Shown piece by piece: positions 44,801 to 56,100 of a stretch of 64,000 nt of DNA. Each line of letters begins with the position of its first letter. The first letter of the stretch is position 1. Position numbers and translations under genes: made by a program. The stretch comes from Trachythela sp. YZ-2020. Lineage: Eukaryota; Cnidaria; Anthozoa; Malacalcyonacea; Clavulariidae. The stretch lies in assembly GCA_016169945.1 (NCBI GenBank), contig JADLSH010000326.1, positions 744,001 to 808,000 of the forward strand, written 5' to 3'. The notes beneath the pieces are model-generated. The model made no database searches. It had not been told where the DNA came from and saw only the letters and a list, made by a program, of their open reading frames with translations.

Positions 44801-45519
44801 AATAAAACCATGGAGTAATTTTGCGTTAAGTACTGGTCAATATTGGAAGTACGATTTCCTGCGCTTTGGCCTGGGAACTTATCTATTTTCAAAGTTCAAT
44901 GTTAAATTGCAAACATCTGCACAATATTAAATCCGGTAAAAGGGTAAAAATATTTTCTGAAATATTTTATTTTACGCTTTGGTATTGTGATAGAATTTCT
45001 AGTGAATGCCCTGTCAATTTAAAATAAATTCTTCTTATAATTTCAAAAATTTATTTTCCTAATTACATATTTAATTAAAACAATATCAGTCAACCTTGCA
45101 TGTCACAGAAATTGAGAAGGGCTAAATAAAGTATGTAATGCATCTTCATCGAAGTCGAACATTAACCAATTTAATTTATACAGCTTCAGAATATTTCTTT
45201 CTATATTTTTTAAGTTGTATAGTCTGTGACAATGCTGTGCAGTTTTTCCAAAATTTTAGGCTTTTGGAATCTCCATATGGGTTTTCGCAGGGCAAAGCCC
45301 TGGGTTTTCCCGATGAGTCAATTAAGCGGACGTTGTTTATCACCCTTTTTAAATATAAACTTTAAAGTATAATGTATATTACAGTTTATTTTTATATATC
45401 TAACCTATTAAGTCAGAACATTGGTATTCAGAAAATTTAGTTTTCAAGTCATATAACTGCAAATATTTAGGAAATCGTACCTGCAGTCTTAAGTACTGAA
45501 AGTATACAATATATAGCAA

Positions 45520-46599
45520 ACGTTAAGAGCTAAGCACCAGACTCAGACAGCGGAGGCAAACCGTGCAGCTAAAAGACCAAAGCAAGCCTCGACAGTTGCC
45601 ACGAGAAAGAAGGCAGTTAAAAAGAGTTCGACAGTGGAGTCTGCGAGTTCGACATTCCTACCAGGCAGTGCAACTGATGAGGTTATTGATGAGGATGAAG
45701 AAGATCAGCGAATTCTTTTAGTGTGGGATTTCGACGTGGATCAAATATTGTCAGCGAATACAAGTGCAGTGGCTGCAGTTATCCCAGTTATGACGACACA
45801 CCCTTGCTTGATATTGATGAGATAAGTAGTTGTAATTGTACTAATTTTCCAGATACTGATAAAGTTTTATTACTACCTTTAGATGAGACTCCTGAGAGAG
45901 GAAATTCTCCACAACCACCTGCTGGAAATGATGAAGAGAATTCAGACGAAGAACATTGGTTCTCAGTCGAATCGGAAGGTGTGGTGCCCGTTACGCATGT
46001 TATTTATATTGTATAATCTCTTACTATTATAAAAATATGAACGTATATTCTTGCTAGTTTTGACTTTTTTAATAATAGTATATTTATGCGTTGCTAGCTG
46101 TATCACATTTGTGTTAAGTAAACAATGTATAAATTTAGATATTGCATGTTTGGCAATGTCATTCTTTTTTTAGATGTTATATGCTGACTACATGTTGGAA
46201 GTATTATTTTTGGATATTACAGATTTGTTCTAGAATTATCCAATTGACTTTATAGAAAGGGACTTACTCGCTTGGCTGGCTGATCTCGAAGTTAATGGAG
46301 ATGAGAGTGATGATGAAAGCGACGAGGATCAAGAGATAACCCATTCTGTACCATTAAAATGTATCGGTGTTGCTCATGAAAATAATTACCAACATCATTT
46401 GGAACATGCATACCTTGCTCTTCAACAAAACACACTAGTGAAAGTTCAGCTGAGGGCGGAGCCATTGAATCCTTTGGACCCAAGTGCAATTGCCATTGAT
46501 TTAGACTATGGAACTGGATGGTGTCATGTTGGTTATATTGCTTCAGAACTTTGCAAGTATCTGCATCCCCTTATGGCTACAGTAGAGTGGCTACAGGAG
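45520..46599 (+). pseudogene. HIRAN-like domain gene, damaged or multi-exon
   Basis: Three parts lie in order. First (45520-45750): a basic stretch KRPKQASTVATRKKAVKKSS and an acidic patch DEVIDEDEEDQRI, then VWDFDVDQIL. Second, in another frame (45740-46000): EYKCSGCSYPSYDDTPLLDI with CNC, perhaps a zinc knuckle, then an acidic tail. Third (46234-46599): a clean exon, acceptor TTCTAG|AAT and donor GAG|GTATCA, 122 codons, containing VPLKCIGVAHENN, then VQLRAEPLNPLDPSAIAID and GWCHVGYIASELCKYLHPLM. The NPxDPxAIAI...VGYI..EL pattern is that of HIRAN domains, which bind DNA ends in HLTF-type proteins. The frame change near 45745 and the unclear donor before 46234 argue for a relic, or for introns I could not place. 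Confidence 0.5.
46234..46599 (+). CDS. HIRAN-like exon
   Basis: 122 codons, phase 0 at both ends, with good splice sites. It starts NYPIDFIERDLLAWLADL, followed by an acidic run (DESDDESDEDQE) and then the HIRAN-like core of about 75 residues. This is the best-preserved part of the locus. Confidence 0.55.
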
Positions 46600-48152
46600 G
46601 TATCATTGATGTTTATGTTCAGCATATAAAGTATAGGGTAGACTTCTCTAAAATAGGTTTTTATCCCAAAATCTGGATAAAAAGACGTGGTTAATGGGAG
46701 CCAGAAGTTGTAAGGAAAACTAGAAGTGTACGTTGACGTTCCAAGTTTTACATGTTTGTAATGTAGGTAAGATAGTGGCATAGCTCTGGGAAATTATGTA
46801 TCTTTCTTAGATTTTTAAATAGTTACACTCTTTGACTTACACAAGTGATTAATATGCATTATAAGTTCAACCTCAATGACTGTATTTAATTTAACTCTCA
46901 GAGTTATGGCAATGTCTAACACAGATAACTCTTTAATAAGCAAATTGGACAATATTAGTGCATTGGCAGGTGTCTATAAGGAAAATATGCGAACTAGTTT
47001 TTAAATTCTTATTTTTTTAACTGACTAACTTTCTAGATTTTTGTTTAGAATTTTCATTTATGAACTAGGATAGGATAGTCACTAAGTGGTTACAGACACA
47101 TAATGTATAAGACATCTGTCATATGCACTTCTCCAACTCCTTGAAAATCTGCAGTATTGTGTTTAGAAATGTACATGTACATATCACTATATATAATTAT
47201 ATGTCATGTGTGCTCATAAAAACATTTGAACAACTGCATTAATCTTATTATTTATATAAAATCCAAACAACATTCAATGATACTGTAAACCAATCTTGAA
47301 TGTAAAATGCTAATAGATGTAAAATCATGTATTTATTATTAGAAGTTCATACTGTATTAATGACATGATTTATTAATACAAATAATTATATAGACAAGTT
47401 ATATGCAATATTAAACAAATATCTGCAACAGGCCCGTAGCTGGCCCTCAATTTTTTTGGGGGGGGCACTTTTGGATGTCAGTAAGTGTTTGTCAAGAAAT
47501 TTTTCCATTTTTCTTGTCGACGGGGGAGGGAGTTAAAACAATTTTCCGGATAACATTGAATATTGCATTTGTTGTTTACTACTAAAAACTTTAAAGTTAA
47601 GATATATAACATACCTTTTGGCCATAAATGAACTTTTTCAAAACAAAAATTACGTTACGTTTATCGTGGTTGGGGGGGGGGGCACAATTTCGGTTGGGGG
47701 GGCACAATTATCCGGTTGGGGGGGCCTTGCCCCCATATCAATACTCACACATGCAGTGATTCTCTGCTGTTCAAATGTCAAAATTGGTATTTAAGTAGGA
47801 TGGTAGCAAAAACAATACCTATCTATATTCTTGTAAGAGAGGAACAAGAAGTATTTTGAAAATTGCTCTTATAATTATTTTGGAGTGCCAAAAAATCATG
47901 ATACATTATTATTGATTTGGCAGATAATATTGACTGCCCACTGAAAGAATTATTACAAACAGTAATTCATTTTTACGATTTTTTTATGAATTGAAATAGT
48001 ATTAGGGAACCCATGTGAGAAATTGGTATGTGTCTCTTACTTAAAGTTATGAAATGTTTTCAAATACGACAACAGTGTAAATATCAAAATAAATATCAAC
48101 AAATATATGCTACATACATGTGTCCATACCATGCGCACAATATGTACAATAT
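46600..48152. other. No recognisable gene; one degenerate G-rich MITE
   Basis: 47429-47735 begins CAGGCCCGTAGCTGGCC and has inverted-style G-rich blocks (GGGGGGGCAC, GGGGGGCCTTGCCCCC), recalling the hAT-like MITEs, but no matching right end or duplication was found. The rest is AT-rich and non-coding as far as I can see. Confidence 0.4.
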
Positions 48153-48742
48153 TCATGAACTTAATGATGGTGCTGGTTGTGCTGTTTTTGGTGGGGCTGT
48201 TGGTGGAACTGTTGGCGGTGAAACTGTTGGCTGTGGAACTGTTGATGGTGGTGGAACTGTTGGTGGTGGTGCTGGTGCTGCTGGTGGTGGTGGTAGACTC
48301 TCAGCAGACTTGAAATGGGCCGAACGTACACTCAGTTGATCACGTTGAGGGATAACAGCCCGATTAGCTACAAACACTCCAGGATCAGCTTTTCTGGATA
48401 TACGCGAACACGATCCAGGCGTTCTTCCCCGCCACTTTACTCGATCATTTGAGCCAGTATAGTAATAGAACGGGAGATCAGGATCGTATTTCTTGGTGTA
48501 TTCGCTGATGACTTTGGGAAACACATCATGAAAGGCCTTTTCATAAAAAATTGGTCCTAACAGTCCGTTCAAGAATGCAAAAATGCCTTCAACATCATCA
48601 GTTGATACTGCTACTGTTGTGATGGTTTAAACAGTTCTTTCTTAGCAAACCTTCCAGTCACAACTGATCTTCTCTTTGGTGGTTTCTTTCCAGGTGATAG
48701 ACCAGTTGGAGGATCATGATCTCTTTTTGTAGGATCAAACAT
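48153..48742 (-). pseudogene. Basic/proline-rich protein of unknown function, one frameshift
   Basis: From the ATG at 48742 the minus strand reads MFDPTKRDHDPPTGLSPGKK, then RRSVVTGRFAKKELFKPSQQ and a stop (48613-48611). A shift of one base restores a long frame: VSTDDVEGIFAFLNG, YEKAFHDVFPKVISEY, DPDLPFYYYTGSNDRVKW, then RTPGSCSRISRK. It ends in a 40-residue Pro/Thr tail (PPPTVPPPSTVPQPTV type) encoded by a GGTGGT-rich minisatellite on the plus strand (48180-48300). I do not recognise the family. It faces the HIRAN-like gene tail to tail. The single shift may be a recent mutation or a sequencing error. Confidence 0.45.
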
Positions 48743-51389
48743 CTTGACAAACAATAGAATGAATTGAGTTAGATCAGAATATACCGATGCAAGTAATTAC
48801 TTACCGCAGAGTGAGCCACAAATCTTAAAATAGATACGACAAACTTAGCTCAAAGAACAATCAAACATGAATCTGTAAAACAAACAAAAACACGTTTCAT
48901 AATTTCTAAAATATTATTCAAAAACTGATGAAGCAAATACGTTTAAACATTTAATTCATTGATATTACAAAAAGTTTAAAATATTTTAATAAGATGCAAA
49001 TAATAAGAAGGGAAAACCTTCAAAAGTTGGAGAAAGTTATTTTTAGAAAGTGCAAAATCGTATTAAAAATTCAGCAGCGAACATCTCGAAAACGGCGAGT
49101 TGGACGGATAGGGGGGGGGCAGTTAAAACGAAATCGAACAATGGAAATTTTATATTTTATATTTCAAAAGTTGATAGTTGGAACAGCCTCGTATTTCCAC
49201 GTGACGCATAAGTGCCTGCGTCAAATATAAAAATATAGTACAAAACGACGTTTACCTTCCAAAATTCTTCGCTTGGGAGTAGATTAATATTCATTGAACG
49301 AGCTAGTGTGCATCGAATTTAATTGCAAATTTGAATAACAAAGCGAAATATTTCCGTATTTATAAGACCAATGCAAATTTCACAGTCCATTTGCTTCTTG
49401 CGAGCGCTGAGAAAATAGCGTCACGTCTCCTCATTGGTCGAAAAATATCATGTGACAGTTGTCCAACATCCTCTGCAACTGCGTGTAAAGCTATATTTCA
49501 TTACCATGCGACATGTAATATCGTGCAAGAGCTCATTTTGCTCCTTTTCACACATAGTTTATGATGAAATGCTCCATTTTCCCGTAACCGAGATGCTAAA
49601 ATCCGACATTTTGTCTTTTAAGGAAATACATAGTTTCCCCAAAAATGCCCGTACTATATTTTGTGGTATATTACTATACGTTTGCATGCTGTGATATAAT
49701 TAGATTCGAATTTTTTAAATTAGATAGTATAACTACTGCATCATGCTAGAGTCACTTAAGGCAGCGAATAAAGCGAAAAAATGTCAATAAAGCGAAGAAA
49801 CAAATATGAAATTCATCCATCGTGTTACAAATAGGATTCATCCAGAAGCCGCGTTTTTCTTTAGATTTTTCGTGCCATGTCTGAATTAAAAAATTTAACA
49901 ATCTGGACGCAGATTTTTTCAGTTCTTTGGTTTAATATTACCTACTACCTATAGTTGCTAGAAGTCAACATCTCGAAAAGGGAGTCATCATTTTCGCGCG
50001 CCTTATAAAAACTGCCAAATAAAACCCGGTTTGAGACAAGACAAAACCTCGGTTTGAGAAGCAGACTTAGAACAAGTCTAAGCATCAGGTTAGTCTTCTA
50101 CCCCTCAACCTGTACTCATGTTTCTTATAAGATATAAGCCCGATGTCCACTACGAAGTATACGAAAACTAACTTTGGTTAGCCATGGGTTAAATCTAAGC
50201 CCGGCAAGATTTTTAAGTGTATATAAGTATGCCGAACCCAGATTTGGCCCACATACAGAACGCCCAAAAAAGCTGTTAATTAACTCTGGGTGAACCATGA
50301 TTAGATTTCGTCGTGTAAATAGGGCAATTATTTTAAAAAATACGGTTAATATAACTATTTCATTGCCACTTGACATTTGCCCGCGACCCTCCACCTGCAA
50401 TCCTCGACCCTCGACAATAATTGAAGTATACCATGCATCCCCATAAACTAGTGCTGTTTAAAACTGTGGTGGCAAGGTAAGAGTTTACCATAAGGTAAAC
50501 ATATGTTAAATTTGTCCTTGATAAATGAAGCGAAATACAGAACGACGCAGTTCAATACAGCGCTAAATTATTGGAGGTCGTGCACGTCGTTTGATCGGGT
50601 TATATTTTGAATATCAACCGACAAGTCAACCGATATTTTTCAATAGAAGATTTTATGTCTGTAGAACACAATATATATATATTCAATACATGCATAACCA
50701 CAAGGGAAAATAGCAATCATGTGCGATATAATTAGACGGCATGAGGTCAACTATTCATCAGTACCAAATGAACGATGCATACATGTTACTCTTAATACTC
50801 CGCTTAAACTAAATTTACAATAATTGCGTACTCAATAATAATTGCGCAATTATACCTACGTATTTAAAAGCGCTTGTCAAACAACCCCAACCTTACACAC
50901 AGACTCGGGTTTGATAACAGTCTTCTGCTAGGTTCAGTAACCATTCAAGTTCAATATGTACACCTGGTCTGGCCATAAAACACAACAACTTTGCTACAGT
51001 CTTCCTTTTACTGCCATTTGAACATAAACTTATTCCTTGACACATTCTAAGATAACAATTTAACCATTTTAAGTATTTTGGATCTAGCACAAGAGGCAGA
51101 AGCCATGGTTACCTTGCATGCATAGCGTATGTCTCACGTTTTAACTCAAGTTTGAAAATGTAATATGAGACTTTGGCCTCTATTGGTTTCGTCGTTGAGG
51201 CCAGTTTCCGATCTATTGTATATCAATATGTGAATTTTTGCCCTGTAATCACAGTAGTTGCAAAGTGAAACTTTGCACTAAAAACGAGCGGGTAAATTTT
51301 CCCGGAATTGTATGAGAAAAAAGGAAAATCGGAGGGAATTCTGTTTCGCAAAGTGCAAAATAGCGTGGCGGCATTTCAACAATTCTCGT
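48743..51389. other. No recognisable gene
   Basis: Short ORFs without domains. 49425-49480 repeats the CATTGGTCGA...GTGACAGTTGTCCAAC block seen near 16885. 50390-50420 has CCTCGACCCTCGAC, related to the arms of the palindrome at 51475. Poly-G at about 49110. Confidence 0.35.
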
Positions 51390-51470
51390 CAGTGATTGAT
51401 TGATTGACATCTTTATTTAAACACAAAGTCCATTCACAATGTATATATGTAGAAAAAAAGAATATGTGCT
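51390..51470 (-). mobile_element. 3' terminus of a LINE with a (TCAA)n tail
   Basis: On the minus strand, GTGTTTAAATAAAGATG is followed by TCAATCAATCAATCA, the same layout (AATAAAGA plus microsatellite tail) as the two CR1-like LINEs at 886 and 54515. Only the 3' end is present, next to the palindrome. Confidence 0.45.
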
Positions 51471-51474
51471 CTTC

Positions 51475-52174
51475 CATGGAGGAGTTTGGGTTTTGGTCGA
51501 GGGTTAGAGGTCGAGGGTGGAAGGTCGAGGTCGAGGGTGGAAGGTCGAGGTCGAGGGTCGAAAGTCGAAGTCGAGGGTCGAAAGTCGAGGGTCGAATTTC
51601 GAGGTCGAGAGTCGAAAGTCGAGGTCGAAAAATTGATTTCATTGGTACTGTTGAATTTGAGTAGAATGCTGAATGGTGTAATATAAAAACTTTTAAAAAC
51701 TATACTTTTGTCAATTTACAGAACTTCTTTTCGTAAATATTAACACGAAATATTGATTAGTACGTTAAATTAATGATACTAAATTTAGATTTTATAATTG
51801 TTGTTAAATTGACAAGGCCGCGGTCATAACTATTTTTGAACTATTTTCATAACTATTTTTAGTTATGACCACGGCCTTGTCAATTTAACAACAATTATAA
51901 AATCTAAATTTAGTATCATTAATTTAACTTACTAATCTTCGTGTTAATATTTATGAAAAGAAGTTCTGTAAATTGACAAAAGTATAGTTTTTAAAAGTTT
52001 CTACACCATTCAGCATTCTACTCAAATTCAACAGTACCAATGAAATCAATTTTTCGACCTCGACTTTCGACCCTCGACATTCGACCCTCGACCTCGACTT
52101 TCGACCCTCGATCTCGACTTTCGACCTCGATCTTCCACCCTCGACCTCGACCAAAACCCAAACTCTCCATGGAG
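51475..52174. repeat. 700-bp near-perfect palindrome with GGTCGAGG tandem ends
   Basis: Left arm 51475-51832 and right arm 51860-52174 are reverse complements around a 27-base centre (AGTTATGACC at the right inner edge, GGTCATAACTA at the left). The outer 130 bases of each arm are tandem units of GGTCGAGG and GTCGAAA type, and the copy number differs between arms, which explains the unequal lengths. Both outer ends carry TCCATGGA. The inner 190 bases are unique AT-rich DNA, almost identical between arms, so the inversion is recent or is kept identical by gene conversion. No coding frame beyond tandem-unit artefacts. Confidence 0.9.
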
Positions 52175-52208
52175 ACGTGTACTGTGATTATATAAACTAA
52201 TTAATCAG

Positions 52209-54515
52209 CTATCATTTGCCCAACTTGTGACGGTTCCTACAAGAGGTCAAAATATATTGGACGTTTTTATCACAAACGTCCCACATTATTGGAAAAATAT
52301 CAAAGTGGCCAAAAGTTTGGTGAGATCCGATCATGACATGATAATAACCTATCCCCGTGACGTAATCAAAGCGAAAAGAACAGATTCGTACTTTAGAGAT
52401 GTAAGAGAACACAAAAAATTGAATATGTTGAAGGAATTTGAAACTCTTGATTTCGACATAATAACTGCAGATGGACAAAAACTCCAGATGAAATGATTGA
52501 GAAATTTTATGCAATGATATGGCCAATATTTGAAAAATGTTTTCCATTAATGAAAGTAAGAACTTCTTCACGTGACCCACTGTTTATGTCTCCTCTCGTA
52601 AAATATCTGTTGAAACAAAGAAAAAGGGCTATCCGGACCCAAAATACAGAATCTAATGTAAGGTTGCAGGAGAAGATCAATAAATTAATTCGAGACAATC
52701 AATTGCGTGCTGTTAAACACGAGATGAACAACCATAAAGCTGGAACAAAACGATGGTGGTCGAATGTAAATAATATTACGTCGAGGAAAAGTCGGAATGT
52801 ATCTGTCAGTGCTCTCATTGATCCCAACGAAATAAATGTATATTTCCAAGGCATAAACACTGACCCTAATTATATAACCCCGGAGCTTTTGCAAATCTCA
52901 GAAGGCACAAGAATTCCTTTTTTGTGCACTAACACCGTCCATGAACTATTACGGAGTCAAAAACGTTCCTCATCTGGCCCTGACGATATCCCACACTGGT
53001 TCTGGAAAGAATATGCTATAGAGTTGGCACCTGTCATCACAGAAATCTTTAATACGTCACTGAGAGTTGGCAAGGTGCCTAAAAGGTGGAAGCTTGCTAA
53101 TGTTTTACCACTGCCCAAAGAAGCTCCCCTGAATTCATGTAATCAACTAAGGCCAATATCATTAACGGATATTATCATGAGGTTATTTGAGAGAGGTGTG
53201 TATAAAACTGAATTAGCTCCTGTCATAGAGCATGCTATCGGTTCTGATCAGTTTGCATATAAAAAGGGACACAATTCAACTATGGCCTTGATCAAATGTC
53301 AACATGCATGGCTAAAGTGGTTAGACAGTGATGCTAATTATGTAAGAGTACTCTCGTTTGATTTCAGCAAAGCATTTGATAATGTGCCCCATGACATTTT
53401 AATTGAGAAGATTAAAAAGCTACCAATCAATCCGTATGTTGTGAATTGGATAATCAGTTTCCTCAAAGGCAGAAAACAGAGAGTAGTGGTCGATGGAATT
53501 ACAACAGAATACCTGAATATAAATCGAGGTGTGCCTCAGGGAACTGTGTTGGGTCCTGTTCTCTTTTCTATAATGGTGAATGACATTAAGGCTGTTGATT
53601 CTTCCAACCAGTTAGTGAAATTTGCGGATGATCTGACGTTAGAAATACCTGGTACAGAGGCTGGAGACACAGCAGGTGCTGAAGTCAACAGTATTCAATT
53701 GTGGTCGGAACAAAATAGGATGCCCTTGAACATGAAAAAGACATACGAAATGGTTGTGCGGGGAAAGACATCTGCGCCTCTCCCGAATCCCTTCCCTTCA
53801 ATCGAGCGTAAAGAATGGTTGAAGATCCTAGGAGTCACTCTACAAGATAACCCGTGCAAGTGGGACTTGCACTTTGACGAAATGCTTAAGAAAGCTGGCG
53901 GAAGAATGTATATTATGCGAGTGTGCAAATATTATGGCCTGCCTAGGAAACAATTAGACATGTTGTTCAATAGCTTAATTATGTCAATATTTACTTATGC
54001 AATTGAACTATGGAGATGTGCATCTTATAGTAAATATATTAACCAAATTGATAAATTAATTAATCGTGCACATAGAAATGGTTACGTAACTAAAAAGTGG
54101 AACATTTTGGAGATAAGTAACAAGAGAGACAAAAAATTGTGGGACAGAATAACTCTTAATGAAGGTAATGCATTACAGGAACTACTGCCAGAAAAACGAA
54201 GTAGAATTCTTAGACCTAGGAGACACAACTTCGAACTACCATTAGTGAAAACGGAACGATACAAGAACGCGTTCATAAACCGGTGCTTGTTTAACTTTAT
54301 ATAATAACTATACCAATACTCACATATAAAATAATTATATATTTTTATATATTTTAATATATTTTTAACAATTAGTGCATGCAAAATTTATATAAGATTG
54401 CAAATAGTTATATATTTTAACATAGTAATAGTTTATCTTCTTTATCCATTGATGTAAACTCAGACGTGTGTTTTTGAGTCCTTAATAAAGACCTTTATTA
54501 TTATTATTATTATTA
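52209..54515 (+). mobile_element. 5'-truncated LINE of the same family as 886-4290
   Basis: Homology starts inside the endonuclease domain (LVTVPTRGQNILDVFITN, then LVRSDHDMIITYP) and runs to a 3' end of AATAAAGACC plus (TTA)n. ORF1 and most of the endonuclease are missing, the normal 5' truncation of LINE copies. The 5' junction lies 35 bases past the palindrome. One frameshift near 52490 precedes a long intact RT frame. Confidence 0.88.
52493..54304 (+). CDS. LINE reverse transcriptase, 603-codon intact frame
   Basis: An endonuclease-RT linker opens it (SSRDPLFMSPLVKYLLKQRK). The RT follows in order: SSGPDDIPHWFW, KVPKRWKLANVLPLPK, LRPISLTDI, SDQFAYKKGHNSTMAL, LSFDFSKAFDNVPHD with the first catalytic Asp, RGVPQGTVLGPVLFSI, then KFADDLTLEI with the catalytic pair. 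The C-terminus (LLPEKRSRILR, VKTERYKNAFINRCLF) is shared with the dead copy at 1122-1946. The frame has no stop over 603 codons, but the missing 5' half and the break at 52490 mean it is not a working element. It shows exactly what the copy at 1122-3343 has lost. Confidence 0.9.
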   Translation: MIEKFYAMIWPIFEKCFPLMKVRTSSRDPLFMSPLVKYLLKQRKRAIRTQNTESNVRLQEKINKLIRDNQLRAVKHEMNNHKAGTKRWWSNVNNITSRKSRNVSVSALIDPNEINVYFQGINTDPNYITPELLQISEGTRIPFLCTNTVHELLRSQKRSSSGPDDIPHWFWKEYAIELAPVITEIFNTSLRVGKVPKRWKLANVLPLPKEAPLNSCNQLRPISLTDIIMRLFERGVYKTELAPVIEHAIGSDQFAYKKGHNSTMALIKCQHAWLKWLDSDANYVRVLSFDFSKAFDNVPHDILIEKIKKLPINPYVVNWIISFLKGRKQRVVVDGITTEYLNINRGVPQGTVLGPVLFSIMVNDIKAVDSSNQLVKFADDLTLEIPGTEAGDTAGAEVNSIQLWSEQNRMPLNMKKTYEMVVRGKTSAPLPNPFPSIERKEWLKILGVTLQDNPCKWDLHFDEMLKKAGGRMYIMRVCKYYGLPRKQLDMLFNSLIMSIFTYAIELWRCASYSKYINQIDKLINRAHRNGYVTKKWNILEISNKRDKKLWDRITLNEGNALQELLPEKRSRILRPRRHNFELPLVKTERYKNAFINRCLFNFI

Positions 54516-55294
54516 AATGAAGAACTCTAAATTATATCTAAATTATTTACAGAAATATCTTGGAAAATTATTAACTAGGATATAAGAGATTTAAACTCAG
54601 CAAGCGACTGTGCTGAAATAATTACATCGGGTATGCTATTCCACAAAACTGCACCCTTATATGAAAAACGTTTTTTCAGATATTAATCAGTCAAGGGCCT
54701 AGGGACAAAGTAATTGTGATTTGAACTTCGCAAGTTATATGCTCATGAATCGAAGAAGTAGAAATGAATTTACTGGACAGATAACTCGGGAACATATTAT
54801 TTACAGTTTTGTATACATAAATGTTTTAAACTGTTGAGCCCGTCCATCTTCAAGATTATTCCAGTTTAATGCTCTTAATATTTCTGATGAGCGAGTATTG
54901 TAATCAGTTCCAGTTATTATTCTTGCAGCCCTATTTTGTACTCGTTGTAGCTTTTATCCTAGACCCTTGCCCAAGTTATCCCACACAACAGTGAACACTA
55001 CAATCGTCAAAATGCGGCTGGATTAAAGAGTTATAGTTTAAGGGTTGAATAAGGGAGTAACAGCTAGTTTTAGTCTCCTTAATATTCCAATCAACCTGGA
55101 TACTTTAGAAGTGATTGCAGAGACATGAGACTCCCACGATAAACCCTCGTCAACTTCCAAACCTAAGCACTTATCACTATTTCCAGAAATAGTAATATCG
55201 GGTTGTGCTAGGAAGTTACCTAGTTTTTGTCGAGAAGCAATAAACATGCATTTTGTTTTAACTGCATTTAGGCTTAGTTTATTCGTGTTGAGCC

Positions 55295-55646
55295 CAGGGC
55301 CTCTTTTAACTAATGTACTGGAGGGGCCAAAGCCCCCCCCCCCAGCCCCCATGTGGACCCCCCGGTAAGCTATTTTGCCCCCCCCAGTGAAGGTCCCTTT
55401 TGTCCAAAATATAAGCAAAAAAGGGAGGGGGGAAATGAATTTAGAGGAAAGTTATGGTATTCTCACAACAAAACCTGGCTCCGTTTAGATGGGATATATC
55501 AAGCCACAGAGACTTAATACAAAACTTTTCTGGAGGAGGACCCCCAGACCCTCCTTCCCTTTCAGACACCTGTAATTCACCACCTACTTGTTACGTCCCC
55601 TTTCGATGATGGCCCCCCCACTAACGATTTATTAAAAGAGGCCCTG
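55295..55646. mobile_element. hAT-like MITE inserted in a LINE, exact 8-bp duplication
   Basis: CAGGGCCTCTTTTAA at the left is mirrored by TTAAAAGAGGCCCTG at the right. The 8-mer GTTGAGCC flanks both sides (55287-55294 and 55647-55654). The interior carries long C runs (AGCCCCCCCCCCCCAG). The host LINE protein resumes after the element. Confidence 0.88.
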
Positions 55647-55799
55647 GTTGAGCCAAATTTGTAGAGTTATTAGGTCCTTGCTTAAAACGGAAATAATCTT
55701 ATTAGGATCATTATCAGCCTATGTCAAATTAGTATCATCAGAGATTAACGCCCATCAGATACCAATTCACAGTTAGGTAAAATTCCCTGACGGTATCAC

Positions 55800-56100
55800 T
55801 GAAAGACAATTATGTTGAGGATTGCCGTTCGAATAATTCATCCCCATCTGTCGTACAAACTTGGACTGTGTGCACTTAACTTATCGACCCTCTTTGAAAG
55901 GAGGGAATCCTCATGCCGCTCATTTTATGAACGTTCTTTGACATTTGGCAGCAAGCTAAGAGCCTGTAGTGCCTCAGCCTGTCACTCACCGCTATAACTT
56001 CCGGGATGCACGCAAAATCCCGTTATTTAAGTGTAGAACTAGCCGATTTAAGAACAGCTTTTTACCTACTTGTGTCAGGACATGGCATGATTGTAAATAG
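55800..56100 (+). pseudogene. LINE RT C-terminal tail in opposite orientation
   Basis: ALRIIHPHLSYKLGLCALN-like text, then LFERRESSCRSFYERS, then CRTSRFKNSFLPTCVRTWHD: the end of a CR1-like RT. It lies inside the minus-strand LINE at 54516-56840, so it was inserted or rearranged there. Confidence 0.6.

Noticed and set aside
44653..44892. 79-codon minus-strand frame as an extra upstream exon of the thyroglobulin-domain gene
   Set aside because: It covers one copy of a 115-bp direct repeat and has no matching splice phase.
48028..48339. Gly/Val-rich frames on the plus strand (including 48107-48313)
   Set aside because: Antisense to the proline-rich tail of the minus-strand gene; produced by the GGTGGT minisatellite.
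51404..51686. Arg/Gly/Ser-rich frames (GRGSKVEVEG type) in the palindrome
   Set aside because: They arise from the GGTCGAGG tandem units and appear on both arms.
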